Shown piece by piece: positions 47,413 through 58,653 of a stretch of DNA of 64,000 nucleotides. A program made the position numbers and the translations under genes. The DNA is from Pseudeuparius sepicola (taxonomy: Eukaryota; Arthropoda; Insecta; Coleoptera; Anthribidae). The notes under the pieces were generated by a model. That model was not told the origin of the DNA, did not search any database, and was given only the letters and a program-made list of their open reading frames with translations. Every line of letters begins with the position of its first letter. Position 1 is the stretch's first letter. The stretch is taken from the NCBI GenBank assembly GCA_963920635.1, contig OY987298.1, positions 38,533,787-38,597,786 of the forward strand. The letters run 5' to 3'.

Positions 47413-47776
47413 ACTTTTTAAAAACAAGCTTTTATTTAAATCATGTACTAAAACGAATAAAATAATATAAAATAAGTCTAGGTTTTCGTTAAGATTATTC
47501 AATGCCAAATTGCGTTTTTGTAAATCAAAAAGCATGTCGCGATGTTCATAAAAGTAGGTTCCAATTAATTTTATTGGGCAATGATTGGTTGATAAGCAAG
47601 TACCTATTTGCCAAAGTAGGTATGTATTTTCTTTACAATTCGGGCGAAAATCTTTTAGATTTATAAAAATTTGTTGCAATTTGGCATTGAATTATCTTAA
47701 CGAAAACCTAGACTTATTTTATTTTATTAATTTTAGTACCTACATGGCTCAAATAAAAGCTTGTTTAAAAAAAAAA
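47413..47776. mobile_element. Family F foldback element, about 365 bp
   Basis: The left arm has AAACAAGCTTTTATTTAAAT, CATGTACTAAAACGAATAAA and GGTTTTCGTTAAGATTATTC; the right arm has the reverse complement in order. The outer ends are A/T runs. The two mirrored ~100-codon frames (47380-47679 minus, 47585-47890 plus) both contain ALNNLNENLDLFY or ALNYLNENLDLFY because they read the same arm. This copy shows both ends of family F intact and close together. Confidence 0.8.
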
Positions 47777-48169
47777 TACATTTTATTTTTTAGATCTTAT
47801 TTATTTTTTGTTTGTATTAATGATACAAGTTGTTTTATTTTAGAAGTGTTTTTTGACAGTTACAGTACACGTTTTTTATTTCGGAAGTAGGTATTTTTTT
47901 GTTTTTGTTTCATGCATTAGGTATTTGTCTCGTTGGTTTATTAAAAATATGAAAATAAGAGAGTAATTGCTTTCTTTACCCATTTTTGTTTCAGGTAAAC
48001 TAAAATTGCGATAAAAAAATATTGAAATGTTGTTCATTGTCTTGAGAAAAAAAAATAAGGTGCCCCCCCTGCTTCTGAAGTCACGCGACGCCACTGTCCT
48101 CAGGAAAGATTAATACCTCAATAAATACGAAGTGATTTACTTTTTATGTTTAGGAATCTAACAGCAGCT

Positions 48170-48420
48170 ACATCTCAGTGCGTAGTAGTATTTTCTTTGG
48201 CAGTATACAAGGCGTCAAAGTTTTTCAAAACTATTAGGTTTTATATCTTTTTTTTTAACCAATTGAGATACCTTAACGAAATATGGCAGACACGATACAT
48301 TTATAAAGGAGAATGAAATTTGTAAATGTGGACTTTCTAACCCTTTCAGTGGCGAAGGTAATGGGTATTTAAAAAATTATTTAAAATTATTACAAAAATT
48401 TCAATATCCTGTACATATAA
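48170..48420. repeat. Diverged relative of the 16.6-kb palindrome arm
   Basis: TTGAGATACCTTAACGAAATATGG and AATGTGGACTTTCTAACCC echo the boxes of the 16587-17545 element, and TATCCTGTACATA near 48408 could be the decayed terminus. Confidence 0.4.
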
Positions 48421-48714
48421 AGTAATAATCCAGTCAATCAGTGATCAAAACTGCCGTTTTCGTAGCAAACTTGCGGAAGTATTTTTCTCAACGGGTGCAT
48501 GCTAAGTCCTAATTTCAAGTTTGCTGCCATGTAGAAGTTCGGCTTTACAACGAAAAACGCAAAAAAACTCTAAATTTTCGCATTTATTTCAGTTTCTCTC
48601 TTAAAACTCAAAGTTTCCAAAAAAGTGTTTTTCCACATTTTGACCCTAAAAATGTATTTAAACCAAAAACTTGGTACCGTTTATTAATTTTTTCAAACCT
48701 TCTCAGTTCCAGTG

Positions 48715-49447
48715 CAGTGGCATAGCTATGCTAGGACAATTTGGTGCTTTGCCCCGGGGCCCCACCAGATTAGGGGCCTCTTAATTCTTGACCCTCCTTT
48801 CGTACTTGACAATAATTCTCTCCCGAAATAAGTATTTTTTTTCTGTCATATCTTTTAAATTATATTCCTTTATACATCGGAGTAACACACTCAAGTCTTT
48901 TTTTTTTATGACCGACGCGACACCGCTCACGGGCCGAGTATTCCAGAGTCATTTTGTTCATCTCTCAGAAGCAAATACATTAGGCATGCATTAGGTATTA
49001 TGTTACTTATGTATATTAATTATTATTAATTATTAATCTTCTGCAAAAATTATTGCGGACCAGCTGATTTTTTCAGAATTGTTATTGGATTGTCTTCCAA
49101 GTATCCAACGAAAAGATCACACTCAACCCCCGTAATGAAGAATGCAATAGAGGTGGTTTCGTGTTTATTTAAAAAATATGTTAACCAAATCTGTAGCCAG
49201 CAATTTTTGTTAATTATTTTGCACCTTTTTTATTTCTTGTAAAATAATAATGTTATAAAAGAAATTCATAAAACAAGGTTGTAGATAACTTTTTAGCTAC
49301 AACTTTTATCAATGTTTTTTTGTTAAAAATAAGTAAGAAACCATCCCTATTGCGAGCTCTATAACGAGGGTCCAAGGGTGATCAACAGGGAGAGCCCCCA
49401 TGAAGGATTCTGCACCGGGCCCTATAACATCTCTACCTACGCTACTG
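48715..49447. mobile_element. hAT element, non-autonomous, 733 bp
   Basis: The left end is CAGTGGCATAGCTATGC and the right end the complement of CAGTAGCGTAGGTAGAG, flanked by a perfect 8-bp duplication TTCCAGTG (48707-48714, 49448-49455). Subterminal GGCCCCACC / GGGCCCTATAAC blocks are typical. Part of its interior (49060-49200) is shared with 36870-37060. No transposase. Confidence 0.92.
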
Positions 49448-49455
49448 TTCCAGTG

Positions 49456-50745
49456 AGTCGCATTTTAACTTAAATCTTAAACACGAAAACTGAAAATAAA
49501 ATTTCGAAAAGTGGGAAAAGGGAAAACATGGTATGTTTCTGTGAAAAAATTATCGATGACGTCACAGAGGCCATTTTCCCAAACATCAAAAAAGCAAATT
49601 TTCAGTCATTATTGCACCTTAGTATGTCCATGTCCCATAAGAACCCCTTTTCAAAATTTTATCGTGTTCCCGCTGTAGGCCTGAGACATGGAGTATCATT
49701 CACTCTGTACAAGATGGTCAAGAAAAACCTGAATTCATATTTTTTCTCTTTGTATCAAATTCGACTAACCTTTTAACGTTCTCCAAAATACAGATAATGC
49801 AGATACCTATATGAATTCTGAAATGTATATGATATCACATCTGTTTTTAAACTACAAGTGACACTTTGAAATTAAAATCAAGTGATCAAAAATATACAAG
49901 TAATAGGTATATCTATACGAATTCTGAAATTCATGTACGTCTTCTGAAATTACTTTACTTCAAAATTTATGATGTTTTCTAAGATCCAATTCTGAAATTT
50001 CTGTTTCTAAAATCCAAATGATTATTCCGAAATAGAATTGACGACTTCTGAAATACTGCTGGAAAAGGTGTAGTAGGTATTTTATATGCGCAGTGAGATT
50101 AGTTCGCTGATGCAAATATTTCTTTTATGCGGGCATCATGCTTTCCCTGGTATTTTTATTTATTACTATTTATAATGGCATAAATCATCATTATAGCAAT
50201 GTTCACATTTCTTTATAATACAGGTGTAGTAGGTAGGTGCCTTTTTAATAGGTATATGGTTGTGAATATTTCTTTAATTTTACACCGTATGTAAATTTGA
50301 TTGTGGTATCTTATTTCACGTTGACGATAAGGAGTGACTGCCAATAAAACTTTAATTTCAGAGTACACCTGCTTAATTATTATTTTTCAGCCACGCATGT
50401 CGCAATAATGGGTGCTTCTTCAGCCTGCTTCGTTCATTTTAAATTAAATTCAACATCAATTTTCTATGGAAGAGGCGGCACCCACACTGAGCTTTCTTGA
50501 CAACATTTTTTTGTCGATACTCCCATGCATTTAAATGTCGGTATTAAATTTAAATTACAACTCACACATGTTTGACGACTTACCTAAAACCTGCCATTCT
50601 AAAATGATTGGAATATATATAGGAGGTTCTAATTGCCCCTTGGTTCCTATCCTAGTGGTACTGTTTTCGTTATATCCTCAATTTGTTTAACGGTAACGTA
50701 GTAAGTTGACCCAAGAAACTTTCAATACGACATTTATTCACCTAT
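49456..50745. other. Unassigned DNA
   Basis: Contains several degenerate ATTCTGAAAT(T) phrases near 49808-50060, suggesting a diverged internal repeat. No gene or element ends seen. Confidence 0.35.
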
Positions 50746-50749
50746 AATT

Positions 50750-51180
50750 TGTAAAATTCTCTATTAAAAGAGCACATTCGGCTATTGATCCATCATCAGT
50801 CCTAACTGAAAAGCAAATTTATATTTAAGACAGAAAAGCCAGAGATTTTGTCGAAGAACTTTTTTATGTTTTTGGATATTAAGCAACAACTTTTCGAATA
50901 TAAGATTTCAGACTCACTTTTCAGGTACGGTACAATTACAGGAGGAGACAATCGGTGTTGTAGATACATCATGAATGCTATCCTCAAAAAGCCGAAACAA
51001 TTGACAACATACCTATACCTATAGTTACATGTTAGAATTTTTGGTGGATGGTGAGTGTTGTATGGCCATTTTGTGGAGAAAATGGAAAACAACAGTAAAT
51101 TTAACGGTAATCAGTTGGCAAAGCTGGAGATTGACGAAATGTCAACTTCCTTTCTTACGGAGTTTTACCGTTATCTGTGT
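50750..51180 (-). repeat. Penelope-motif repeat, copy 1
   Basis: On the minus strand ACTGATGATGGATCAATAGCCGAAT (complement of 50776-50800) precedes GTGCTCTTTTAATAG. About 430 bp further shares AATCGGTGTTGTAGATACATC, TAACATGTAGAATT and GTTGGCAAAGCTGGAGATTG with the copy at 54990-55420 in opposite orientation. CTGATGATGG..GCCGAAA is the hammerhead-derived signature seen around Penelope-like elements. Confidence 0.55.
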
Positions 51181-51689
51181 TGTTCTTGTTCTTGTAACTT
51201 TTCGTGTTATTAGTGCAAATGGGCTCGTTACTGACCTGAACTTATGACCCGGTTGCATTTTTTGCTGCATAGATGCCAACTTAGGATATCGAAATTACCA
51301 ATTGACAGTCCCAGTAAGGACTTCTTAAAATAATTTGAGTTTAAGTCTCGTTAAAAGTTATTTGTACTGCATTCTTTAAATTTCTTCTGCCCAGGTATTT
51401 GAAATATCGGTATAGTGATAAAAAGTCATCTGGTTTCTTCTACACAGGGAATAGAGATTATTTGGATTTGCCAAACGGATTTGTTTGAAAATATTGAGTT
51501 AATTTAATTAGGTAAATTTTATTTCGGCCAAACTTTTTTTACTTAATCAAAGAAAAATGATTTGTTTGGTCCAAGAACTGGTGTTATTTAAATATTAAAC
51601 CTAATAATTCGTTATTACAAATAAATATTAATTACATAAAATTTAAACAAACCATAATATGTTTAATAATTTAACATATTTAATCTATA

Positions 51690-52641
51690 CAGGATGTATC
51701 TAAATTATGGTGCCAACGTAATATGACAGATAGAAAATGTCATTTTGAACAAAAAGTTCCCTATAAACATGGGTCCTAAAATGCACAATAAGAAAGTTAC
51801 AGGGTGATAAAAGTATAGTTTGAAAAACATCTTTATCGCAATAACTTCTACAGAAGTTATGCAATTTAATGTAACTTGATGTAATTTTTTAGTAACTGAT
51901 GTGAATTTTGTATAAAAACGATTTATTCCCATCGACCGGAGGCGGAGGGGCGGGGTAGCACAATGGGCTTTCTACTCTACTAACTTTTTTGAGGTTATTT
52001 TTTTTGGTCTCGCAGATTCGTGATTTTAGTGCATCTTTTTATTTTGCAATACGTATTAAAAATTTTTCGCTTTCAAAATGGAACTGATTGAAGTCGACAA
52101 AATTTTGAAATCCATATTTCAGCAAAACCAGTGATGTTTTACTCAATATCCATTAGGCATTTTTTCTTAATTTTGAACGTATAATGCATCTGTAAAACAT
52201 TTAAATGCGGTGGGCGGTAATTTTATTATTGGAATTTTGGAGTTAACAGGTGTTTTCGGGCACATTTTGCCGATTTAAACGCAAACGGTTGATTTTATCG
52301 TTATGAAACAAGAGTACATTTTTGTTGCAAAATAAAAAGAGGCACAAAAATGATGAACCGGCGAGATCAAAAAGATAACCTCAAAAAAGTTACGAGTAGT
52401 TTTTATACAAAATTGTAGTACAGTTAATACAGTTAATAAAGAATTGCACCAAGTTTCATTTAATAAATTGCATAACTTCTGTAGAAGTTATTACAATAAA
52501 GATGTTTTCATGCTATACTTTCATCACCCTGTAACTTTTTTGTTATGCATTTTAGGACCCATGTTTATAGGAAATTTATTGTTTAAAATGACATTTTCTA
52601 TCTGTCATATTACGTTGGCACCATAATTTAGAAACACCCTG
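51690..52641. mobile_element. TA-flanked palindrome enclosing family B sequence, 952 bp
   Basis: The ends CAGGATGTATCTAAATTATG and the complement of CAGGGTGTTTCTAAATTATG lie beside TA. Outer arms (about 51690-51915, 52425-52641) share TTGGTGCCAACGTAATATG-like and CATGGGTCCTAAAATGCA boxes. Between them lie the family B boxes, themselves inverted (51955-52060 plus; 52245-52400 minus). Family B therefore looks like the interior of a larger mariner-type family, or was captured by one. Confidence 0.8.
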
Positions 52642-52644
52642 TAT

Positions 52645-54165
52645 AATTCTACATGTAGTTCAGAAAGTGATGTTCAAATTAAACAAGATATGAAAATAAT
52701 ATAGAAACTAAAAGTAAAATTTACAAAATAGTTTAAAAACATTTGTATAAATTTTTTTTTTTAAGAAAATGAAGCTCCGCTCAACTTATTATCTAGTAAC
52801 CCTAAAGCATGCCTAGCTTATATGGGCTGCCAAAGATCTGCAAAGGAAATATACTAATTAGTCCAGAGGTAAGTTTTACAAATACCTACTCCCGTCTCTA
52901 TATTGCCTTCTTTCCTGCTCAACCTTGTTAAGGGTTGACTGATTTTTAGCCTAGATGGGATAAAAAATTACGTTGATTAGTTGACAAACTTAGGATTATT
53001 AATCCGCCTTCTTCTACCCTTCCGATGGTATCCTTTGGCATCACAAACCTTTTTAGTGCAGTTCCAAAAATGGAAACAGTAGAGATTGTTGGTAACATGG
53101 TAACTTACTTATAGGAATAGGAATGTGGATGAATTCACTATCATCGATATTCTTGCTTTACTGAATTTTTCGCTATCACAAAACTTTTTTGTTTTTAACA
53201 ATACAGACAGCCCGATGGTTAAGCAATGGGAAGCCTATTTCTTGGCCGACATTTTCATAAACGAAAATAATAAGGACATAGGTACATTTTTCAGATCCAG
53301 ATCTATCTAATAATAATTCCGAAAACGACTAAAGTCTATCCAAGTTACAGCGTCAGTAGATATAAACAAAGTCACATGACCGCCTTGCGATCGATTACCA
53401 GGGTCGGACTAATATGAGATTTCAAGTGGCTTGTAATTCTGAACTAATTCTTTTAGAAGTTCTAAAATTTGTGTTCCTACCTTTATAAATTTCCTTAAAT
53501 TAAGTAGCAAAATAAATTTACAGAATATACTGCTCGCGATCCGATCTAAAATATTCAGGAACCTCGACTGAGGGAAGAGCCGGCCCTGCATTCTGCTCGC
53601 TGCGTAAACACTTGACATTTTATGACGGCCAGACGTGGTGGCCAATGTTTTGATCCACTGCCTCTGTAACTTGGATAGACTTTAGATCTCCATTTATCAC
53701 AAACCCACTCAAACGGACCACACGATTTCAAATTTATCCAACCATCCCCACCAATATAAAATGGTTGCTTTCCGTTGCTATACACTCATTACTAAACGTC
53801 CCACTTTAAAGAGAGAATTTCCAAAAGAAAGTAAACATTCTAAAACAAATTACATCGCATCATTGCGTAAAGGAAAATATATATTCTTTTACTCAATGAT
53901 TGCATACAATAATCATTACGACCATAACTTAATACTCTAATTAATAAAATTAAATATAACAAACTGAAGAGAGGTATTTATCCTAATTCTCAAAATATAA
54001 ATAAGCTATATATGTCTGTGATAATACTTACATCACTATAATAATTATTTATCTCTCATAGACAACAACATTAATAAGAGGGTATCCCATAGCTTTCGCC
54101 AATTTTGCAAGAACTCCAGCAAATCACCTAGTAAATTCAAAAGACAAAATTGACAAACTCTCACG
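52645..54165. other. Unassigned DNA
   Basis: No complete element. Short frames at 53125-53310 and 53409-53785 show no recognisable domain. Confidence 0.35.
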
Positions 54166-54169
54166 AAGT

Positions 54170-54774
54170 GACCGTATATGTAAAACAAGCCGTATACAAA
54201 AGGACTAGTCCATATGTAAACGGACTGAAGATATTAGTCCATATGTATAAGAAGCTTGTCCGACAACAAACGGTCTAGTCTGTTTGCAAAAGGACTAGTC
54301 CTATTATATACGGTCTATCTGCAACTATATAGACCGTATATCACAGAGAGATTTAAACAAAGACAGAATGTATGTGCAATGTTTTCCGGGCGGTTTCGAC
54401 GTCCGCCATTTCTGAATTACCCCTTCTTTTTTATATAGGCCCATCAAAGAAGGATGTTACTGCTTGCTGGTATGTAGTATTTTGAAGGAAAAAAGGTAAT
54501 TTTTTAGTATAATGTATAGGTACCCTAGATTTTTTCTGCAAAATACATACTAAAAAGAAGGTATATTCTTCTTTAATGGGCCTATATAAAAAAAGAAGGG
54601 TAATTCACTACGATTGCACATACAGTCTGAATGTCAATAGTCCGTATGTTAACGGTCTAGTCCGTATATGAAATGCCATGTCATTTACATACGGTCTGCG
54701 CCATTTAGGCCGTATAGATACAGCCTAGACCGTATACATACGGCCTGTTTTCATATACGGTCTGTAACATATAC
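54170..54774. mobile_element. ACGGTCT-array element, copy 2
   Basis: Matches 46471-47204 over nearly its whole length without the ~100-bp insert, ending GTCTGTAACATATAC. The left end is rearranged (GACCGTATATGTAAAACAAG). It shows the same inner palindrome (54415-54606) and the same TATACGGTCTAT..ATAGACCGTATA hairpin near 54316-54350. Confidence 0.8.
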
Positions 54775-54989
54775 AAACTGAGTTGTGATTCATTTAATAG
54801 CTCCTATATAGACAGTACTTGTAGGCCTTTAAGAATACGTATAGGTGAACATCTAAAAAGGAGTAATCTTACTTTGCATAATCATAGTTTCAGCCATCAT
54901 TCTAATTAACGTATTCTACATAATGTTACATGAAAACAACTTTAAACGCCTTGATTTAAACATACATTTCGTTTATTTACAGAGAAGAC

Positions 54990-55420
54990 TTCAAAAATAA
55001 AACATACCAAATTGTAAAAAGTTTCCACAACATTTGGTTACTTTGCCCCCATAAGAAGAAGGAAAAGTTGACATTTCGTCAATCTCCAGCTTTGCCAACT
55101 TATTACCATTAAAGAAATTTACTAGGCACTTTGTTTTCCACTTTTCTCTACAAAATGGCCATACAACACTCCCAATCGACAAAAAATGGGTTTTGTAGGC
55201 AAATATTTTTGAAATAGTTTATCTAGTAGCCATAATTCTAACATGTAACTGTATTATCAATTGTTCCGACTTTGTGACGATAGATTTATTGATGTATCTA
55301 CCAACACCGATTGTCTCCTCCCGTAAGCTTGTTTTTCAGGCAGCACTGACGATGACTCAGTAGCCGAAAGCACTCTCCTGTGCTCTTTTAATACTTAAAG
55401 ACTTTTAGACGTTAGGTGGT
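54990..55420 (+). repeat. Penelope-motif repeat, copy 2
   Basis: CACTGACGATGACTCAGTAGCCGAAAG at 55344-55370 followed by CTCTCCTGTGCTCTTTTAATA. The preceding 350 bp match copy 1. On the opposite strand (55182 down to 54991) a 63-codon frame has WPFCREKWKTKCLVNFFNGN; copy 1 retains the related WPFC reading only briefly, so it may be a coding relic of unknown type. Confidence 0.55.
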
Positions 55421-55424
55421 ATAT

Positions 55425-56630
55425 ACAATTTTTTGTTAAATTAGCTTTTACTTAAATTATTCATTTAATTAAAAAAAGCCGCTTGCATGCATCATGTCAG
55501 TTATTATTGTTATTTTTTAAAATCAAAAACTCCTCTCTATCATTCCTATTTAGTATCCATGGAAAGAAATAATAATGACAAGTCCGTCTACATATCAATT
55601 TTTAAATTCTATCGCATCATGTTGATCTGAAATTATATTGGGCCTCTTGGTGAAAGATATATTACCTGTGATTTTATTTTAAAATACTGCAAGCAAAATA
55701 CCTTTATCTTGCCGGCCTGTAATTTAAAATGCGTTTATTCTCTAGTCTAATTGGATATATTCTTGTATTTCAGAAAATCCAAATCAGAAAGCGTGACAGC
55801 CAGGGTGGGACTGCAGATGTTCCAAAGATTGATAAGGGTAGATAACGTCTTTAACCATAACTTTCGAAAGGTGTTTTTTAACATCTAACTATCCACTACT
55901 ATCTAATTTTACCAGAAGGGGGCCATTTCATTTATATCTACCTGACTTATAATAAAGAAAGGTGAAAATAAGTAATTTCCAAGAGCGGTCTGGCCCTACC
56001 TTTTTCTCAAATTTAGTTACAGAAAGAACGGACACCATACCTTGCCGCACATAAGACAAAAAATAAAAAAAGTGCATTATTAGATTACAATGTGCAATAT
56101 ACATATATGACCGTGACAACATTTCAAATTACAATTTGCATAGAAGACTTCAGAATTAAAACATACGCTGTTATAAACTTTAACAGAGGTGGCTATTTTG
56201 GTGGCATGATTTTTTTGTTTTGCGTAATTATTCAAATGTTCCGGATTCTCCTAACTTGTTTCATTATTAACAGGTATGCTTGAAATTGTTCAAGGTACAA
56301 GGAAACTAGACCTAATTCCGAGTAAAAAATGCGATTAAGACAAAATTTCCACGGGCACAGCCAGGTAGATGCTTCGTGTGTGGCCTGTTTATGGCATTGA
56401 AAATTGTCATAAATTATTCATTTTATTTTCAAAAGCTCATTTCTTGGCTTTCGCAGCAAGTAATCTTCGTCAATTTTGCCATAATATCAAAATGCAAGCA
56501 TAGAAAAGCACAACTTATGACATCACGCGTTTTTTTTGTTAACTATCAGTGTTCGGGAAACACTTTTTTCATAACCGAGTACTTCTCTCAAAACCAAAAA
56601 TATACCTACCAATAACGTGATATTGAACAT
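55425..56630. other. Unassigned DNA
   Basis: No element ends, repeats or domains that I recognise. The short plus frames at 56092-56283 and 56376-56615 contain hydrophobic runs of the kind random AT-rich DNA gives. Confidence 0.35.
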
Positions 56631-56633
56631 ATA

Positions 56634-58432
56634 CAGTATGTCCACGGATGGGGTAAATAAGAGGACAAATGGACCAAAAAGTGAAAGATACGAAAAAATG
56701 TTATTGTTTATAAAAGCTTTGCTTGCTTTAAAAATAAGATCCACAATGCCAAAAATTTGATGAAGAGTAAAGTTAGCTTTTTATAAATTTTAATGCAAAA
56801 CGTTAAATAAAAAACTTTTTTGAAATTTTGAAAGAATTCTTATTCCAGATTTTCAAGGAAAAATTTGAAATTTCTAAATTACTCTTTTAAAACTGAAATT
56901 TTTCAAAGTCATATTCTGACCTTTTTATTTGATTACACCTTTGATAAGTGTGGCGTATTTGTCAAAATAAGAAAGATGTTTTTAGAGCAAAGAATACTTA
57001 TTTATAATCCAAAATTACAGACAGGTTAAATAAAATTACTAATCGAATATTAAATAATAATTGTAATACTCCAGAAATACTTCTTATTTTATTAAACTTT
57101 AAAACAATTAGGGGCACATTATTTTTATTTTTCAAAAACTTCTCCTCCATATTTTACGCATTTTTCTGACGTCGTAAATGGCTAAAGCTGCTTCTTATTT
57201 CTCCTAGTGACATTGGTTCTATCGCTCTTAAAATTCTCTGCTTTAAAACTTCCTCGTTATTTTTAATGGGTCTTTCATATATTGGTTGTTTAATGCGCCA
57301 TGCGCCCCCCTAGAAACATATCACAAATTGTCAAGTCGGGACTCCTAGGGGGCCACAAAATAGGACCATTTCGGCCCATTATCAAAAAAATATGTTATAA
57401 TCCCATAATAGGAAATGGCGCACCAAACATTTACTTTTTTAAAATACTGGCGGCGGTTCGCAATTCTAAACTCTAGGTTTTTCCTACTCCAGTATCTCAC
57501 ATGCTGAGAGGCTACAGTGCCGTTTGTACTGAAGGTTGACTCATCTGAGAACATTATACCTATCAGCTTATGAAAGTTCACGTTGTTATTTAGAATTTGA
57601 TCACCGACCCACAAACAAAATCCAAGCGTTTGTAACTGTCCCCATCTTCCAAAGTATGGTTAAAAATCGGTTTAAAAGGATAAATTTTATTTTTCTTCAA
57701 CACATTTTGAATATAGCTTTTTTTACAGATTTGTAAACTTTGGGCTCGTTTTCTTAAAGACAGCATAGGATTTTCATCAACAGATTGCAAAATTAATACT
57801 GTAGAAGCATCGTTTTCGTCGTATCTTTTCTTCGCCTTCTTTAAATCATTAATGGATCCAGTTTTTTTAAATCTGATTACTAACTTATGCGTACTGAACT
57901 TATGCATAATTGTAGGTACATTTGGAAACTTTTCTTAAAACTTCTCAATAACGTAGCGATAACTATTCTCGCCGTTTCTGTAATTTTGGATTATAAATAT
58001 TCTTTGCTCTAAAGACAACATCGTTCTTATTTTGACAAATATGTCACAGTAACAGTTATCAATGGCGTAATCAAATAAAAAGGTCAGAATATGACTTGAA
58101 AAAATTTCGGTTTTAAAAGAGTAATTTAGAAATTTCAAATTTTTCCTTGAAAATCTGGAATAAAAATTCTTTTAAAATTTCAAACAAGTTTTTATTTAAC
58201 GTTTTGCATTAAAATTTATAAAAAGCCAACTTTACTCTTCATCAAATTTTACATTTTTGTATTTTTTGCATACCCTGTACAAAAAAACAAATTTTTGGCA
58301 TCGTGGATCTTATTTTTAAGGCAAGCAAAAACTTTTATAAAGAATAACATTTGTTCGTATCTTTCACTTTTTGGTCCAGCGCAAAAAAATTGTCATATAG
58401 ACCTATTATACCTCTTTGCCGTGGACACATTG
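56634..58432 (-). mobile_element. Mariner-type transposon with arms that include the transposase start, about 1.8 kb
   Basis: The left end CAGTATGTCCACGG beside TA is answered on the right by the complement of CAATGTGTCCACGG. Inverted arms of ~390 bases share GACCAAAAAGTGAAAGATACG, AAGATCCACRATGCCAAAAA and TTTTAATGCAAAACGTTAAAT. Each arm runs on into the first codons of the transposase, so the gene start exists twice in opposite orientation (near 56980-57030 plus; 58021-57965 minus). The gene itself is on the minus strand and broken. Confidence 0.85.
57080..58021 (-). pseudogene. Mariner-type transposase, broken, second catalytic region missing
   Basis: It starts at ATG 58021 with MLSLEQRIFIIQNYRNGENS. 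The helix-turn-helix part continues in a second frame (57907-57590: HKLVIRFKKTGSINDLKKAK, DENPMLSLRKRA), then a third (57614-57345) with FSDESTFSTNGTV, where the first catalytic D lies, and VNVWCAISYYGII. After GPKWSYF the sequence passes directly to PRSPDLTICDMF, the third-D region, so the segment with the second D is deleted. The last part (about 57320-57080) has several breaks. Expected intact length is about 340 codons. It is distinct from the 28.3-kb transposase and lacks its DUF4817-like start. Confidence 0.85.
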
Positions 58433-58582
58433 TGTGTATAATATATAATATGTATAATCTATTTTATCTATGAATAATATGTATATTCTATTTTATTTAG
58501 TTTGACTGTAAAGAAATAAAAATAAATCTAGAACCTTGCTTATCTGCTTTCTTTGTTTCTTTGTCTATTCTAACAAAATAGT

Positions 58583-58653
58583 GCTCTGTTAAGGTCATAG
58601 GGGCCCCATTATCCTATGTGCCCAGGGCCTCCAATAGGTTAAAGACGGCCCTG
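58583..58653. repeat. Probable hAT right end
   Basis: GGGGCCCCATTATCC..GGGCCTCC..GGTTAAAGACGGCCCTG reads, on the minus strand, as CAGGGCCGTCTTTAACC, a widespread hAT-type terminus. The matching left end and an 8-bp duplication were not found. Confidence 0.45.

Larger units (their letters stand above)
46099..48096. mobile_element. hAT element with nested insertions, 1998 bp
   Basis: The inverted ends CAGTGGCGTCGCGT are flanked by a perfect 8-bp target duplication TCCTCAGG (46091-46098, 48097-48104). A G-run then a GGGCACGGGCCCCCC-type subterminal region follows the left end, with GGTGCCCCCCCTGC near the right, both usual for this hAT type. No transposase is present. Much of the interior is other elements: a GTATATGTTACAGAC-ended element, a long hairpin and a family F foldback. 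Confidence 0.93.

Noticed and set aside
47380..47890. Two ~100-codon frames sharing NLNENLDLFY
   Set aside because: They read the two mirrored arms of a foldback element on opposite strands and are not paralogous genes.
53402..53585. Possible tiny hAT with CAGGGTCGGAC and AGCCGGCCCTG ends
   Set aside because: The ends are only partly complementary and the flanking 8-mers (TCGATTAC and CATTCTGC) do not match.
54991..55182. WPFCREKWKTK frame as a host exon
   Set aside because: The same sequence is present in a second, decayed copy at 51029-51180 inside a shared 430-bp repeat, so it belongs to a repeat.
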